Assembly (NCBI RefSeq): GCF_014850955.1
Contig: NZ_JACXSS010000001.1
Coordinates: forward strand, 2,046,001-2,110,000
Length of the DNA stretch: 64,000 bases
DNA from: Methylomonas albis
GTDB lineage: Bacteria; Pseudomonadota; Gammaproteobacteria; Methylococcales; Methylomonadaceae
Direction: 5' to 3'
The first letter of the stretch is position 1. Every line of letters begins with the position of its first letter. A model generated the notes under the pieces. The model saw only the letters and a program-made list of their open reading frames with translations, ran no database searches and had not been told where the DNA came from. A program made the translations under genes and the position numbers. Shown piece after piece: positions 18,815-28,801 of the stretch.

Positions 18815-19671
18815 GCGCTGGCCTGGGGTGCGTGCGCGTGATGGTGGTGGCCATCGCCATGGTCGGCGGCAAATTCTCGGTACTTGCAGCCGTCGCATTC
18901 CATCATGGCCGGGGCTAGCCTGTCAGTGGCTTCGGTGATGCGGCTTTCCAGCATGGCGAAAATTTCCGCTTCAAACCCTAGATAATCGGCGAGTCCGAAA
19001 TAAATCTGCGGGTATTGGCGTTGTAAGCGCGCGACCTGCCGGTGGATGCGTTCAATCAAGGTGCCGGTAAACAGATAGTATGGCAACACGACAATCTGTC
19101 GCATATCCAGCGTGTGTTGACGCTGCACGATGGCTTCCAAGCGGGGATGGGTGATGCCGGTAAAGGCGATGTCGACCATAGGATGCTCGCCTTCTTCATA
19201 CAGCCAGCGCGCCATTTTGGCGACTTCGCCGTTGGCGACCCGGTCCGATGCGCCACGGCCCAGCAGTATCACGCCGGTGTTGCGCGGGTCCGGCATGTCC
19301 AGCGTATGCAAGGCCTTACGCAAATTGCGTTTTAGAATGGCGAGTATGTCTTGGCTGGCTCCCAGGTGGCGGCAATAGACAAACGCGACTTGCGGATGCC
19401 GCAAGCGGGCATGTTCGATATGCTCGGGGATTTCCATTTTGACGTGGCCAGCGGCATTTAGAATCAACGGCACCACGACCACCTGGCCGCCATGCGCCGC
19501 CGCCCGATCCAGCCCTTCTTCAATCAGAATCTCGGCGAACTCGATAAAGCACACTTCGATACGCCATTGCGGCTGGCGGGCGCGCCATTGCTCGGCAAAG
19601 GCTACAATTTCCTGGTTGCCGGATGGTTCGCGCGAGCCGTGGCCGATCAATAAGATGGTTTGATTTTGCAT
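18811..19671 (-). CDS. cbiX: Sirohydrochlorin cobaltochelatase CbiX, His-rich tail
   Basis: A 286-aa chelatase that inserts Co2+ into sirohydrochlorin, the committed step of the anaerobic route. Two CbiX/SirB repeats are seen: the first starts ILLIGHGSREPSGN (metal-site His in GHGSR), and the second covers VILLGRGASDRVANGE. PLILNAAGHVKMEIP carries the second metal ligand. The C terminus has a cysteine pair (MECDGCKYREF) followed by a histidine-rich stretch (HGDGHHHHAHA) likely to bind or buffer cobalt. It lies 8 bases after cobM. Confidence 0.94.
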   Translation of the reverse strand: MQNQTILLIGHGSREPSGNQEIVAFAEQWRARQPQWRIEVCFIEFAEILIEEGLDRAAAHGGQVVVVPLILNAAGHVKMEIPEHIEHARLRHPQVAFVYCRHLGASQDILAILKRNLRKALHTLDMPDPRNTGVILLGRGASDRVANGEVAKMARWLYEEGEHPMVDIAFTGITHPRLEAIVQRQHTLDMRQIVVLPYYLFTGTLIERIHRQVARLQRQYPQIYFGLADYLGFEAEIFAMLESRITEATDRLAPAMMECDGCKYREFAADHGDGHHHHAHAPQASA

Positions 19672-19679
19672 AGGTTGTT

Positions 19680-20489
19680 TTAGGGTTTGACGGCTTGACG
19701 GAATCGATGCGAGAACTCGGCATCGTAAAGTTTGGAATGCTGAATCTCCGGCCAGTAACGCGCACCCAGCGCCGGACTGGCGATTATCATCGCCTGACTA
19801 TTGATTTTTTCCGCCCGGCACTTAGCGCGAATGTCGCTAAGGGTGCCGCGAACGATTTTTTCCTGGTCCGGCCAGCTGGCTTTTTGTACCACCAGTATCG
19901 GTGCATCGTCCGCCCAGCCGGCGGCGAGCAAGGCGCGTTGGACATCCGGGAGCAAGGTGATCGAAAGAAAAATGCACAAGGTGGTGTGATGCGCGGCCAG
20001 CGCTTCCAGCTCTTCGCCCGCCGGCATTGGTGTGCGACCGGCGACGCGGGTGAGAATCACGGTTTGAGTGACTTCCGGCAAGGTCAGTGTTTCACCGGCA
20101 GTCGCAGCAGCTGCCATCGCAGACGATACACCCGGTACCACGGCCCAGTGAATACCTGCGGCATCCAACGCTTGCACCATTTCCACCAGTGCGCCATACA
20201 GGCCGGGATCCCCGGTTTGCAAGCGCACCACGGTTTGATGCCGCTGCGCTTGGGCGATCAGCCAGTCGGTTATTTCCGCCAGCGTCATGTCTTTGGAGTC
20301 TCGAATTTTGCAAGTGTCCGGCGTGTACATCGTCGCTGCCTGATTGACCAGCGAGCCGGCATAAAGGACGGCACCGGCTTGTTGCAGCAGGCGCTGGCCC
20401 TTGACGGTAATCAGTTCAGGATCGCCTGGCCCTGCGCCGACGAACCAGACCTTGCCGGGAATGTGATCGGTTTTATCGCTAGCGGTCAT
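19680..20489 (-). CDS. cobM: (Cobalt-)precorrin-4 C11-methyltransferase
   Basis: A 269-aa CobM/CbiF. Signatures are VWFVGAGPGDPELITVKG at the N terminus, VLYAGSLVN, VVRLQTGDPGLYGAL (second SAM loop) and VVPGVSSAMAAAA. It methylates C11 of (cobalt-)precorrin-4. Its ATG overlaps the cbtA stop as ATGA, coupling it to the cobalt importer genes. Confidence 0.95.
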   Translation of the reverse strand: MTASDKTDHIPGKVWFVGAGPGDPELITVKGQRLLQQAGAVLYAGSLVNQAATMYTPDTCKIRDSKDMTLAEITDWLIAQAQRHQTVVRLQTGDPGLYGALVEMVQALDAAGIHWAVVPGVSSAMAAAATAGETLTLPEVTQTVILTRVAGRTPMPAGEELEALAAHHTTLCIFLSITLLPDVQRALLAAGWADDAPILVVQKASWPDQEKIVRGTLSDIRAKCRAEKINSQAMIIASPALGARYWPEIQHSKLYDAEFSHRFRQAVKP

Positions 20490-21169
20490 GGCTGGTTTGG
20501 TGTCCGATTAAACGTTATGGCCGATAACATGCCTAACACTGTCCAGAACGCGCCGTTAGTCAGCGTACTGGCCCAGCGAAATTGTGTTTGCAAGGCCTCA
20601 GGTGCCAGACTTGTAACGATTTCAGGCTGCGGCGCGCCCAGTAAATGTGGCGTAATTATGGCCAATGCGCCAAGCAGTCGTAATGACCAGCGGGTTTGCA
20701 GAAGTAGCAAGCCCAGACCGAACGCTGTTGCCAATGCGGTAGCCAGCCACCAGCCTTGTCGACTCAACACTGCTGCAGTGCTGGTGCCGGGTAAGTCCGG
20801 CGGCAAGCCTAAAGACGGCGCGGCGAAAATGACGGTGTAACCTGCCAAGCCCCAAGCCAAGCCGTGCAGGATGCCGGACGGCTTGCGCAGAGCGTAGGCG
20901 CCGGTCAACATCAAGGCAAAAGCTATTGCCATCAGGGCGTTACTGCTGATCGTAGATACTGTTCTCTGCCAGCCGTCCTCCGGCTGCCATGGGGCTGCAT
21001 CGTGGGTATGGGCGTCGGCAGTATGTTCGTGGGCAAACGCTTCGGCGGCAACTTCATATCTTTCTGCCTGCAAAATCAGCGGCGTGACCCAAAACATCTG
21101 TAACACCGATAACAGCAGGGCGGCGGCGATACCTGACAACGCCGATGAAAACACCATGTGTTTGAACAT
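20486..21169 (-). CDS. cbtA: Cobalt transporter subunit CbtA
   Basis: A 227-aa membrane protein of the CbtA family, with about five transmembrane segments. A His-rich loop (AHEHTADAHTHD, about residues 46-57) follows the first membrane helix and probably binds cobalt on the periplasmic side. Conserved features include ALRKPSGILHGLAWGLAGY and APSLGLPPDLPG. CbtAB is a predicted cobalt importer repeatedly found under B12 riboswitch control. I start it at ATG 21169; a TTG at 21187, overlapping the cbtB stop, is an alternative. Confidence 0.9.
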   Translation of the reverse strand: MFKHMVFSSALSGIAAALLLSVLQMFWVTPLILQAERYEVAAEAFAHEHTADAHTHDAAPWQPEDGWQRTVSTISSNALMAIAFALMLTGAYALRKPSGILHGLAWGLAGYTVIFAAPSLGLPPDLPGTSTAAVLSRQGWWLATALATAFGLGLLLLQTRWSLRLLGALAIITPHLLGAPQPEIVTSLAPEALQTQFRWASTLTNGAFWTVLGMLSAITFNRTPNQP

Positions 21170-21177
21170 ATCGGGCG

Positions 21178-21354
21178 TTAATGGCAAGGAAAGCCGGTGG
21201 CGTGACGAGTGTCGTGAGTGGCGTTGTGTATTTCGGCGAGCGGTGCGAAGCCGACGACTAACAGCAGGGTAAAACCCAATAAAATAGCGGACAAGGCGGC
21301 AACAGGCCGAGGAGTTGCCAGGGTTACTGGTTGGGATGGGCTTAGAACGAACAT
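21178..21354 (-). CDS. cbtB: Cobalt transporter subunit CbtB
   Basis: A 58-aa membrane protein found by reading the sequence just downstream of the riboswitch. It has one hydrophobic helix (ALSAILLGFTLLLVVGFAPL) and the diagnostic CbtB C-terminal tail HNATHDTRHATGFPCH, whose histidines and cysteine are expected to handle cobalt. AGGAGA lies 6 bases before the ATG. It is the first gene of the corrin operon and is followed directly by cbtA, as in other CbtAB loci. Confidence 0.93.
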   Translation of the reverse strand: MFVLSPSQPVTLATPRPVAALSAILLGFTLLLVVGFAPLAEIHNATHDTRHATGFPCH

Positions 21355-21477
21355 GTCGAGTCTCCTAAAATATCAGGGATAATTGGAGCCGACCGAGCAA
21401 GAAAAACACGCACGCACAAATACAGCTCACGCTGCATCGCTGGCATACGGCTCCCCTCCGGAGTCGGCATCCTACAT

Positions 21478-21665
21478 TCGATCAGGCCGGTCTTCTGGCT
21501 TGCCGTCATCTGAATCTACCGCCTTCCCACACTAACCGTGCAGTGGCAAAAAGGAGATTCATCAGGCATACAGCAGCGGGGGCTGCGCCGGATTTGACTG
21601 AGATTAATCTCATATCGCACCGGACTTCCCGTTTCACCTTGATACGCAGAACGCATACCAAGACA
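21478..21665 (-). promoter_or_regulatory. Cobalamin (AdoCbl-type) riboswitch
   Basis: Read on the minus strand, the region holds the conserved cobalamin-riboswitch elements in order: AAACGGGAAGTCCGGTGC, AATCCGGCGCAGCCCCCGC, the GCCACTG block, GGGAAGGCG, then GATGACGGCAAGCC and AGAAGACCGGCCTGAT (B12 box). It lies about 125 bases upstream of cbtB and should shut off the whole operon when cobalamin is abundant. The interval to cbtB contains complementary segments (GGAGCCG and CGGCTCC) that could form the expression-platform hairpin; this part is inferred. The remainder of the gap from 21666 to 21805 shows nothing definite. Confidence 0.96.
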
Positions 21666-21805
21666 CCTAATCGTGGTAAAGAGTATAAACGAAACGTCGC
21701 GAAATGATACCGGTTTGCGTAAATGGGCTTAAGTCTGAGTATCCAGGCATAGGCTCAGCGTCGAACACTCGAGCATCAGATCATCGAACAGATCTGCGCT
21801 GGTAG

Positions 21806-23068
21806 CTAACAGGAATCCAAGGCTTGCGCCAGAAAATCGCTAATCCCATTCCAGTGGGCGCGTAGTGTGGGTGCGTCGTAATTTTCCGCGCGGCCATCCA
21901 AATCCAGGACGATACTATCGCCCCTGGCCATAAAGATGGCGGCAAGATCTTCTACCGGTCCCGCTGCCAAAGTGTAGGTTTTGGCCGTGCAGGGTCCGAA
22001 ACGGGACGGTGGTTCGAAGGGCATCACATTGATCTCGGTGCCGAGTAAACCGCGGGGGTAACCGGCGTCTTCCAGATCGAACTCCAAATGTTCGAAGCGG
22101 TAGCGCTGATGTGGACGGTGTTGGCTAAAATCCTGGCGCAAACTGCGTGCGGCCGCGGCCAGGTTTATATCCTCGGCCTGTTGGAATGGCAAGGGCATGA
22201 CATTCATTGCACTGCAGGGGGTCCGTGCGACCATGCCGGACGAGCGCAACATGGTAGTCAGGCCCAGCACCACATCGCGGCCGCATCCGTGCCGGCCTAA
22301 ATAGCCTGCGAAACCGGCAATAACCAGCTCCGGCCAACTCAAGTCCCATTCCTGCGCCCGGATTTTGAGCCGTGCGCTGAGCGTGTCCGGTAACGCTCCA
22401 CCGATGCGCTGGCCGCGGCCGATTCCGACTGCAGGACACGGGCACAAAGACTTGGGTTGCAATCCGGCAAGCGCTGCGAGCCAATAGCGGCGGTCCGTGT
22501 CGCGCTCGGGCGAATCCTGGTAGGCCTGATCAGCCTCTACCAGGGCGGCCAAGCTTCCGAATCCTGCCGGTGCCGCTGGAACGCCGGCGAGTAAGGCTTG
22601 GTAGTGGCTGGCGACTCGCCGAGCTATCAATTGGAAGCCGTAGCCGTCCAACACTAGGTGATGCGCGCGGTGTAGCCAGACATGCCGATTGGCCGCGCGC
22701 CGATAGAGCGTGTGCGCGTAAAGGCGGCCGCTGACGGTATCGAAGCCCTGGCGTATCTGCGCGGAAAGTACGGCCATGAACGCCGCATCAGTCAACCCTT
22801 CGGCGGGCGTCACCAGCAAGCGGGGCAGGGGATGGCTGCAGGGTTGCTGCCGATATTCGCTTTCTTTGCCGACCAGCCGCACCTGCAATGTGTCGGCCTC
22901 TTGTAATGTGCTGTGCAATGCTAGGGCAAACAGCTCGCAATCCAGTGGACCTTGGATTTCGGTGTACTCGGCCGCATAGAACACGCTGCTATCTTGGGCC
23001 AATTGTTGGCCGAGCAGTACGCCGATTTGCGCTTGCGTGAGCGCGAGACTGCTTTGATCGTGCATCAT
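21806..23068 (-). CDS. Free-standing NRPS condensation domain protein (VibH-like)
   Basis: A 420-aa protein consisting of one condensation domain and nothing else. The active-site motif HHxxxDG is present as HHLVLDG (residues 136-142), preceded by the usual N-terminal LTQAQIGVLLGQQL. There is no adenylation or carrier domain. In vibriobactin synthesis, VibH of this architecture joins carrier-bound 2,3-dihydroxybenzoate to the free amine norspermidine. By analogy this enzyme likely transfers DHB from EntB to a soluble amine; the amine is unknown. Its ATG overlaps the entB stop (ATGA), coupling it to the DHB carrier. Confidence 0.88.
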   Translation of the reverse strand: MMHDQSSLALTQAQIGVLLGQQLAQDSSVFYAAEYTEIQGPLDCELFALALHSTLQEADTLQVRLVGKESEYRQQPCSHPLPRLLVTPAEGLTDAAFMAVLSAQIRQGFDTVSGRLYAHTLYRRAANRHVWLHRAHHLVLDGYGFQLIARRVASHYQALLAGVPAAPAGFGSLAALVEADQAYQDSPERDTDRRYWLAALAGLQPKSLCPCPAVGIGRGQRIGGALPDTLSARLKIRAQEWDLSWPELVIAGFAGYLGRHGCGRDVVLGLTTMLRSSGMVARTPCSAMNVMPLPFQQAEDINLAAAARSLRQDFSQHRPHQRYRFEHLEFDLEDAGYPRGLLGTEINVMPFEPPSRFGPCTAKTYTLAAGPVEDLAAIFMARGDSIVLDLDGRAENYDAPTLRAHWNGISDFLAQALDSC

Positions 23069-23937
23069 GCATTGCCTACCTGCACCGCGTTTTTCCACAA
23101 AGCGTACCAAGCGCTTAGCGTCGGCATCGGCATCAATTCAGCAAACTCGGGGTTGAATCCGCGCCGGCGCCAGTCTTGCATCAAGCGCATTAGTGCCAGT
23201 GAGTCCAGCCCCATCAATAATAAGTCGTCGTCATCGCCGAGTAAAACCGCGTCGATAGCCATTACTGCCGCTATTTCGCGGCGCAAGGTCTCCAGCTGAG
23301 GATGTTCGAACTGCAAGGCCTGTATTAGTTCTTGGCTGCTGCGGACACAGGCGCAGCGCCCGGCAGCGTAACGCAACGCGTATTCGTGCTCGTCGCGGGA
23401 AAAGTCGGCCAGCGCATCGCCGACTAAAAACGGCTGGATATCCAACATAAACGCTTCGGCTGCTGTCATTAAACAGCCAATGTGCGCATAGACGCCGCAA
23501 ATCACCAACTGATCGCGGCCCATCGCCTTTAGGTTTGCCTCCAGCTCGCTACGTTTGAAGGCGCTGTAGCGCCATTTCGGCAAGATCAAGTCATTTGGAG
23601 TTGGGGCCACGGCATCAACAATACGTTCCAGCAGCGGATCCGGCGGTAGGCCTGGCCCCCAAAAATCGTTGAGCAGTGCGCGCTCGGCCGGCCTTTGGCC
23701 ACCTTGCTGGGCCGTAAAGACCACCGGTACGCCGGCGGCACGGCAGGCGGTGATCAGCGCCGCGCAGTTGCGCAACAGCGCGGGGATAGGCGGCTGGGAT
23801 TGATCGTAAAAATCCAGAAAATACTGCTGCATGTCGTGTACTAGTAACACCGCACGCTGTGGCTCTAAGCGCCAGCTCACTTTGCCGGCTGGTAGCTGAT
23901 CGGGAAGTTGGTAACTGGCGATGCGGGGTATGCTCAT
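23065..23937 (-). CDS. entB: Isochorismatase / aryl carrier protein
   Basis: A 290-aa bifunctional EntB. The isochorismatase domain (residues 1 to about 205) has [14 protein letters not shown] with catalytic Asp35, PKWRYSAF with Lys121, and [18 protein letters not shown], closely matching E. coli EntB. It converts isochorismate to 2,3-dihydro-2,3-DHB. The C-terminal aryl carrier domain (about 215-285) carries the phosphopantetheine serine in [12 protein letters not shown] (Ser246). No phosphopantetheinyl transferase gene is seen in the window, so one must exist elsewhere. The gene overlaps entE upstream and the condensation gene downstream. Confidence 0.95.
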   Translation of the reverse strand: MSIPRIASYQLPDQLPAGKVSWRLEPQRAVLLVHDMQQYFLDFYDQSQPPIPALLRNCAALITACRAAGVPVVFTAQQGGQRPAERALLNDFWGPGLPPDPLLERIVDAVAPTPNDLILPKWRYSAFKRSELEANLKAMGRDQLVICGVYAHIGCLMTAAEAFMLDIQPFLVGDALADFSRDEHEYALRYAAGRCACVRSSQELIQALQFEHPQLETLRREIAAVMAIDAVLLGDDDDLLLMGLDSLALMRLMQDWRRRGFNPEFAELMPMPTLSAWYALWKNAVQVGNA

Positions 23938-25571
23938 GTGGGGTTCCGGGTTAAGGTAAGCGCCAGCTTACGCAGTTGCGGCTTGGCAATTTTGCCGGGC
24001 GCGGTGAGTGGTAGATGGTCGATGAATTCGATACGGTCTGGAATTTTGTGTGCGGCCAACCCGCAATGATCGCGGAGGTGCAATTTCAACGATAAAACGA
24101 TGGGCGCCGAAGCCTCGTTTGCGGCCGCGGCGTTCAGTTCCACGAAGGCGCAGCTGCGCTCGCCTAAACGTTCGTCCGGGATAGCCACGAGTGCGGCATT
24201 GCGCACGCGCGGATGGCTCAACAAATGTCGCTCCACTTCCGCGGCAGCTATCTTTTCGCCGGCGCGGTTGATTTGATCCTTGGCTCGTCCCATCACTTGC
24301 AAGTTGCCGTCGCTGCGGCGCCTGACTAAATCCCCGGTACGGTAAAAGCCGTCTGCGCTAAAAACCTGGTGGTTATGCGCATCGGCACGCCAATAACCGC
24401 GAATGGTGTAAGGGCCACGGGTCAGGAGATGGCCGGTCTGGCCGTCCGTCACGTCTTGCTCGTCGTGATCGACAATGCGAATCTCGTCGCCGACCGACAT
24501 GGGCCGGCCCTGGGTTTCCAGGATGACATCCGGATGGTCGTCCAGCCGCGTGTAGTTGATCAGACCCTCGGCCATGCCGAAGACTTGTTGCAATGGGCAG
24601 CCCAGCAGTGGGCGAACGCGGGCGGCAACGTCCGCTGCCAGACTGGCGCCACCGATCTGGACCAGGCGCAGGCTGTCAAGCGCCGGACGCAGGCTGGTGG
24701 CACGCTCCAACCAGGCCAGCAGCAGCGACGGCACTAAGGCTATATGGCTAACACGTTCATTAGCGATTAAGCTAAAAGCGGCATCCGGCTCTGGTCGGGT
24801 CAACAAAACGATACGGCCGCCGGCATACAAGGTGCCCAGCGTGCCAGGGGAGCTCAACGGAAAATTGTGGGCTACCGGCAAGGCCGCCAGATAAGTGGTG
24901 GCGGTGTCGAATTGGCAAACCTCAACGCTGGCTCTGACGCTATAAAGATAATCGTCGTGGGTGCGTGGAATCAGTTTTGGGGTGCCGGTGCTGCCGCCCG
25001 ACAGCTGTAACAGCGCTATGGCACCAGGATCCGGTTCCGGGAGAGCTTGCGGCGTTAGATAGAGCGCCTGTAACGCTATAAATTCTTCGGCAGAGCCCAC
25101 CACTATGACGTGGCGTAAGCCCGGCACCAGTGCCATGGCTTCCCGTGCCAGAGTGCGGTAGTCGTAGCCATCGTGACAATCGGGTATGATATAGGCACTA
25201 GCCTCCGCAATTTGGCAAAATGCGGCTATTTCGGCACGGCGGTGTCCCGGCAACGCGAGCACCGGCACCAGCCCGAGGCGAAAACAAGCAAAACACACCG
25301 CAAAAAATTCGGCGATATTTGGCAATTGCACCACAATGCGCGCGCCGGCCTGCAAATCCAATGCGGCAAATCCGGCCGCCAAGCGATCGGCGTGTTCGTC
25401 GAGTTCTTGATAAGCCCAACGCCGCTCGCCGCAAACCACCGCAATACGTGTTGCGTAGCGAAGCGCCGACGCGCGTAGAAAAGCGCCCAAGGTTTGACGT
25501 TGCCACCAGCCGCGCTCGCGATATTCTTTGACCAAATTATCCGGCCAAGGGGTGAAATCGGCGTCGGTCAC
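23934..25571 (-). CDS. entE: 2,3-dihydroxybenzoate-AMP ligase
   Basis: A 545-aa adenylating enzyme that activates 2,3-DHB with ATP and loads it on the EntB carrier domain. Signatures are [19 protein letters not shown] (P-loop core), the EntE/DhbE aryl-acid motif [35 protein letters not shown] and the C-terminal [10 protein letters not shown] with the catalytic lysine. The start is a GTG at 25571 that overlaps the entC stop (GTGA); no better ATG is near. It is the second of four coupled genes on the minus arm. Confidence 0.95.
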   Translation of the reverse strand: MTDADFTPWPDNLVKEYRERGWWQRQTLGAFLRASALRYATRIAVVCGERRWAYQELDEHADRLAAGFAALDLQAGARIVVQLPNIAEFFAVCFACFRLGLVPVLALPGHRRAEIAAFCQIAEASAYIIPDCHDGYDYRTLAREAMALVPGLRHVIVVGSAEEFIALQALYLTPQALPEPDPGAIALLQLSGGSTGTPKLIPRTHDDYLYSVRASVEVCQFDTATTYLAALPVAHNFPLSSPGTLGTLYAGGRIVLLTRPEPDAAFSLIANERVSHIALVPSLLLAWLERATSLRPALDSLRLVQIGGASLAADVAARVRPLLGCPLQQVFGMAEGLINYTRLDDHPDVILETQGRPMSVGDEIRIVDHDEQDVTDGQTGHLLTRGPYTIRGYWRADAHNHQVFSADGFYRTGDLVRRRSDGNLQVMGRAKDQINRAGEKIAAAEVERHLLSHPRVRNAALVAIPDERLGERSCAFVELNAAAANEASAPIVLSLKLHLRDHCGLAAHKIPDRIEFIDHLPLTAPGKIAKPQLRKLALTLTRNPT

Positions 25572-26791
25572 GCGACACCCCCTTGTATGGCATCCAGCAA
25601 GGTCTGAAATTTAGCCGATGTTTCCGCCACTTCCTGCCATGGGTCAGAGTCTGCAACGATGCCGGCGCCGGCATATAAGGTTGCACGGTTGGCTTCGATT
25701 TCCGCACAACGTATCGTTACCGCCCAGGCACCGTCACCCTTGGCGTCGCACCAACCTACCAGACCGGTGAACAGTCCGCGATCGAAGTCTTCTAATGTAT
25801 GGATGGCTCTCGCCGCCAGATCCCGCGGTTCGCCGCATACCGCCGGTGTTGGGTGCAAGGCCAGCGCCAGCGCATACGAAGCCGGCGCATGCTTGGTTAA
25901 CTCTGCACGGATACGGGTGGACAGATGCCAAACCCGATTGGTAGCCAGCAGCTCAGGAACTGGCGGAACGTGCAGGTTGCGGCAATAGGGGCGCAAGGTT
26001 TCCGCCACCGCTTCCACCACTAATGCGTGCTCTTGCCGGTCTTTGGCCGAGTGCAACAGCTTGCGGGAACGCGCCAGATCTTCACCCGGGTCGCTACTGC
26101 GCGGTGCGGTGCCGGCGATAGGATTGGCCAGCAACTGTCCACCCATGCGCTGTAGCAATAATTCCGGGCTAGCGCCGACTAACCGACGTACGCCAGCGGA
26201 TGGCGTCGGCAAATCGACGGCGAAGGTGTAACCCCCTATATTACGGGCGGCTAGATTACGCAGCACCATGGACTGATCGATGTCACGCTCGCTACGGATT
26301 TCCAGCATGCGGGACAGCACCACTTTTTTTAATGCTGTGTGCCGTATCAAATCCAACGCTTGTTGGACCCTTTGCGCATAAACAGCTTGCGCGGGTTGTT
26401 CTTCGGTGGCTGTGCCGCGCCTTGCCTGGTTTGGCTTGAGTGCTGTGTGGCGTCCGAGCGGACCCGCTACATCCAACTGGTCGGGAATAAATAACACCGG
26501 TTGGGCGTCCGGCGCAAAGGGGATTGCGCCGACCAATATAGCTTCGCTATCACCGTTGCGCTGGAGATCGGTGAACAGCTGTTGCAGCGCAGTTGCGGTT
26601 GATTCGCCGGGACCACGCTTCAAGCGTAAGCGGACGCCGCGGCCCAGCAGGGTGCGTTCCGGCGTCCCCAGAAATATACTTGAATCGACGCCATAGCGAT
26701 AAAGTAGGTCGATAGCGCTGGGCCGTTGGTAAGCGGAGCCATTGCCGGAATCGCCGCTTACGGTAGAACAGGTGTTGGCATCTGTGAACAT
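25568..26791 (-). CDS. entC: Isochorismate synthase
   Basis: A 407-aa chorismate-utilising enzyme that converts chorismate to isochorismate, the first step to 2,3-DHB. The C-terminal catalytic core shows [48 protein letters not shown] and [15 protein letters not shown], all typical of EntC/DhbC. The ATG at 26791 lies 5 bases beyond the stop of the TonB receptor gene; GGAG inside the receptor's last codons is a plausible ribosome-binding site. It should be co-transcribed with the receptor and share its iron control. Confidence 0.95.
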   Translation of the reverse strand: MFTDANTCSTVSGDSGNGSAYQRPSAIDLLYRYGVDSSIFLGTPERTLLGRGVRLRLKRGPGESTATALQQLFTDLQRNGDSEAILVGAIPFAPDAQPVLFIPDQLDVAGPLGRHTALKPNQARRGTATEEQPAQAVYAQRVQQALDLIRHTALKKVVLSRMLEIRSERDIDQSMVLRNLAARNIGGYTFAVDLPTPSAGVRRLVGASPELLLQRMGGQLLANPIAGTAPRSSDPGEDLARSRKLLHSAKDRQEHALVVEAVAETLRPYCRNLHVPPVPELLATNRVWHLSTRIRAELTKHAPASYALALALHPTPAVCGEPRDLAARAIHTLEDFDRGLFTGLVGWCDAKGDGAWAVTIRCAEIEANRATLYAGAGIVADSDPWQEVAETSAKFQTLLDAIQGGVA

Positions 26792-26796
26792 AAGTA

Positions 26797-28767
26797 TTAA
26801 AACTCCAGTTTCGTTGAAATCAACACGCTGCGGCCGGGATTTTGCAGCGGCGTAATGAAACCGACTGCCGTGCCGGCGCTGTAGCGATCGGTATAGTCTT
26901 CGTTGGTGAGATTGTTGAGCTCCGCGCGCAAGCTAATGCCGCGATAGAAATGCGGTTGCCATTGCGCAAACAGGTTGTAGGTGTGATAACCGTCCAGGTC
27001 TCGATTCCCGGAATCCGCTGCGAAGCGGTACCGCAATGCAATCTCCGAGCTGACGCCGGTTTTAATACCCAAGGTAGGCCAAGCGTAGGCGGCGTGCAAT
27101 TTGATGATTTCGCCAACCGGCGAGCCCAAATAAAAAGCCAGGGTGCCGATTTGTGCGTGGTCGTAGCTAACCTCAGTGTTCGTATAATGCGCGCCGAAAT
27201 CGGCATTATTCTGTTGATAAGCCATGCCCAGATTGAAGCCTTCAGTCTTGACCGCCGGGCCGTTAACGCGAATAAAACTATCGTCGCCTTCTTGGTAGGC
27301 CTGCGTGTTTTGGATGCGTGTCGAGAATACTTCACCCTCCAGTTTGACATTTGCCAAGCTGTAACTGAGTCCGACTTTGGCATTGGTGGCACGCTGGGCG
27401 GCCAGATCGTTGGCATAGCTGGCAAACGGCATGGTGTGAAATACCGCGGCCTCTGCCAACTGTATACCGCCGAACACATAGGAATAACTGCCGTTTATGG
27501 ATAGATCCTGCAATGGCGTGATACCGATCGATACGTTGGGACTGGCGGCTATGTTGTCGAATTGCTGGCGGTCTACCGCTTCGAAGGTTTGGGAATCAAG
27601 GCGGACACCGCTTGACAGGTTTAACCACTCACTGGGTGCGCTGCGCAATTGGGCAAATCCGCCTAAATTACGGGCAGTTTCCACCATAGCCGCATCGCGA
27701 AAATTATCGGTCGTCGCCTGATCCTGATAAAAATCCATACCGGTGCTGAGCTCGCCTAACGGCGTTTTGAAGCGATTTAAGGCCGTCGCGCCCAAGCTCT
27801 GGATGTTGGATTCGAAATAACCGGGACGAAAGCCGCCGTTCGGGTTTGGCCGGGACAGCGATGTCGCGTTGTAGTAAAACCGGAGCTCGGGATCGTAGAA
27901 GTCGCTGGGTTGCCGAGTGCTGTACTTAAAATTGGCGGTATCGCGTTTAAAAGCATTTTCCGACAATAAGGTGAGGCCGCGCACAGCCGCAAAATTGGCG
28001 CGGAAGGGGCGGATGTCGTCGTCTGACAAATGCTGAGCCGACGCTTCGAAGCGGTGCCCACCCTCTGCGGTATACGCGAGTTTGCCTAAGGCGCTGAGCA
28101 GATTGGCGCCGGTGCCTTGCACCGTGTCACTATTTCCAGCGGTGTAATTGGCGCCTTCGGCATGGGAGGCGTAGCCCATGGCTTCTACATCCCGATAACG
28201 CCCGTAGGCGGCACCGGACTTAGTAAATGTGTCCAGATTGCTGGCAAAACCGCCGCTTAAGAAAGCGCCGTAGTCCCGGCCGGGCTGTAAAAAGTCGTCG
28301 ACATCCTTGGTTTCGTAGCGCAATGAACCGCCCAGTGCGCCTGGTCCGGCGTCAGCCGCCGCTACCCCGGCGTCCACACTGACCGCTTTTAGCACACCGG
28401 GGTCGAGTAACAAATTGGCGTTGTGGTGCCAAAGATTATTCACCTGCCGGGCGCCATCTATTTGCACATTGAGATTGGTTTCTTCAATACCATTGACAAA
28501 CACTTTTTGCGCACTTGCGGTGGGGCCGCCAACGCCTACCGAGATGTTTTTCTCGAATACGTCCTTGATTGAGGTGGAGGGGGTGTCTTCCACCGTTTGC
28601 CTGGCGGCGGATTTGATTGCTTTACCCTTCACATTGACCTCATCCATAAGCACGGTGTTGTCGGTATCGGTATCGCTAGGTTCAGCAAGCAATTGATCGG
28701 TGGTAGCAAACAAAAATACAGTCATATAAAGCGTACGCTTGGATCGTACAGAACGGAGTATGTGCAT
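26797..28767 (-). CDS. TonB-dependent catecholate siderophore receptor (FetA/FrpB-like)
   Basis: A 656-aa outer-membrane receptor. A signal peptide (about residues 1-28) precedes a short TonB-box region (MDEVNVKG), a plug domain with DNLNVQIDGARQ-like sequence (ETNLNVQIDGARQVNNLWHH) and GPGALGGSLRYETKD, then a beta-barrel ending in the terminal Phe (ISTKLEF) needed for outer-membrane insertion. The plug pattern resembles the FetA/FrpB family of enterobactin-type receptors. GAAGG precedes the ATG. It is first in the minus arm, directly downstream of the candidate Fur box, and probably imports the siderophore made by the island. Confidence 0.92.
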   Translation of the reverse strand: MHILRSVRSKRTLYMTVFLFATTDQLLAEPSDTDTDNTVLMDEVNVKGKAIKSAARQTVEDTPSTSIKDVFEKNISVGVGGPTASAQKVFVNGIEETNLNVQIDGARQVNNLWHHNANLLLDPGVLKAVSVDAGVAAADAGPGALGGSLRYETKDVDDFLQPGRDYGAFLSGGFASNLDTFTKSGAAYGRYRDVEAMGYASHAEGANYTAGNSDTVQGTGANLLSALGKLAYTAEGGHRFEASAQHLSDDDIRPFRANFAAVRGLTLLSENAFKRDTANFKYSTRQPSDFYDPELRFYYNATSLSRPNPNGGFRPGYFESNIQSLGATALNRFKTPLGELSTGMDFYQDQATTDNFRDAAMVETARNLGGFAQLRSAPSEWLNLSSGVRLDSQTFEAVDRQQFDNIAASPNVSIGITPLQDLSINGSYSYVFGGIQLAEAAVFHTMPFASYANDLAAQRATNAKVGLSYSLANVKLEGEVFSTRIQNTQAYQEGDDSFIRVNGPAVKTEGFNLGMAYQQNNADFGAHYTNTEVSYDHAQIGTLAFYLGSPVGEIIKLHAAYAWPTLGIKTGVSSEIALRYRFAADSGNRDLDGYHTYNLFAQWQPHFYRGISLRAELNNLTNEDYTDRYSAGTAVGFITPLQNPGRSVLISTKLEF

Positions 28768-28782
28768 GGTCTGCCTTCAAAT

Positions 28783-28801
28783 AAGAATGATTTACATTAA
28801 G
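28783..28801. promoter_or_regulatory. Candidate Fur box
   Basis: A 19-base site centred on AATGATTTACATT, which matches 10 of 13 positions of the Fur-box core AATGATAATCATT and 12 of 19 of the full consensus by eye. It lies 16 bases upstream of the TonB receptor start and between the divergent arms of the siderophore island, the expected position for iron repression. Confidence 0.55.
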
